From assembly GCF_947378715.1 (NCBI RefSeq), contig NZ_CANCLE010000023.1:1-32255 (forward strand): a stretch of 32,255 bases of DNA, written 5' to 3'. Below are positions 32,105 to 32,255 of the stretch, piece by piece. The DNA is from Phenylobacterium aquaticum (GTDB taxonomy: Bacteria; Pseudomonadota; Alphaproteobacteria; Caulobacterales; Caulobacteraceae). The position numbers and the translations under genes were made by a program. The notes under the pieces are model-generated. The model ran no database searches and had not been told where the DNA came from. It saw only the letters and a list, made by a program, of their open reading frames with translations. Within the stretch, counting starts at the first letter, position 1. Each line of letters begins with the position of its first letter.

Positions 32105-32255
32105 TCACCGCTTGCCCTTCGGCCCCTCCGCCGCCAGCTCCCGCAAGGCCGCATTGGCGATGGTGAGCTTGGCGAAGGTCCAGCCGCCGCTGGCGGCCTC
32201 GATCTCCTCGATGGCCTTGGCGGCGCTCTCCACGGTCTCGCGGCGCAGGGCCGCC
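32105..32255 (-). CDS. C-terminal fragment, possibly NAD-specific glutamate dehydrogenase (large form)
   Basis: The minus strand is open from the window edge to a TGA at 32107-32105, giving 49 residues that end in GPKGKR. The segment ESAAKAIEEIEA then SGGWTFAKLTIANAALREL resembles the end of the large (about 180 kDa) NAD-dependent glutamate dehydrogenase of alphaproteobacteria, where a Gly-Gly-Trp-Thr segment precedes the last helix. The fragment is short, so the family call is tentative. Codon use fits the surrounding genes, which supports it being coding. Confidence 0.45.
   Translation of the reverse strand, partial: AALRRETVESAAKAIEEIEAASGGWTFAKLTIANAALRELAAEGPKGKR

Overview
The window is high-GC chromosomal DNA from an alphaproteobacterium, most likely of the order Caulobacterales (Caulobacter/Phenylobacterium type). 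The basis is the gene order dnaA - rpsT - enoyl-CoA hydratase - SGNH hydrolase - TraB/GumN - mutM // ubiE - ubiB, a 1051-residue IF2 with a very long Ala/Pro/Arg-rich N-terminus, a DnaA whose domain III/IV reads like the Caulobacter protein, and GANTC (CcrM-type) sites clustered upstream of dnaA. Species assignment is inference. There is no integrase, transposase, CRISPR array, tRNA or rRNA that I can support.

Layout. (1) 1-1315: trmB and ppa face each other across a short palindrome. (2) 1454-7879: a translation/transcription operon rimP - nusA - ylxR/L7Ae fusion - infB, with a candidate promoter, a terminator-like hairpin in its leader (possible attenuator) and a strong terminator after infB. 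(3) 7997-9331: a DUF2939 lipoprotein and a dienelactone-hydrolase family enzyme inserted into the otherwise classical nusA-infB-rbfA-truB-rpsO-pnp cluster. (4) 9424-13522: rbfA - truB - rpsO, terminator, then a structured leader and pnp with its own terminator. (5) 13604-14155: a GFA/CENP-V-like zinc protein converging on dnaA. (6) 14156-19620, minus strand: mutM - TraB/GumN - enoyl-CoA hydratase - SGNH hydrolase - rpsT - dnaA, with separate candidate promoters for rpsT and dnaA. (7) 19729-25056, plus strand: ubiE-ubiB, then coaBC-dut-histidine phosphatase, with a minus-strand lipoprotein at 22097-22642 between them. (8) 25067-27349, minus: dapB and an amidase. (9) 27520-31955, plus: a GST-like protein, maeB (malic enzyme fused to a phosphotransacetylase-like domain) and a short Hsp70/YegD-like ATPase. 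(10) The right edge holds the C-terminal end of a minus-strand gene, possibly the large NAD-glutamate dehydrogenase.

Most genes are housekeeping: ribosome assembly (rimP, rbfA, rpsO, rpsT), transcription elongation (nusA), translation initiation (infB), RNA modification and decay (trmB, truB, pnp), replication initiation and DNA/nucleotide quality control (dnaA, mutM, dut), and cofactor synthesis (ubiE, ubiB, coaBC). I did not find a new multi-gene defence, mobile or biosynthetic system. The parts most worth a second look are: the lipoprotein at 22097-22642, whose C-terminus resembles nuclease domains of polymorphic toxins; the dnaA control region with four GANTC sites in under 160 bp; a His in DnaA where E. 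coli has its arginine finger; and leader RNAs before rimP, infB and pnp.
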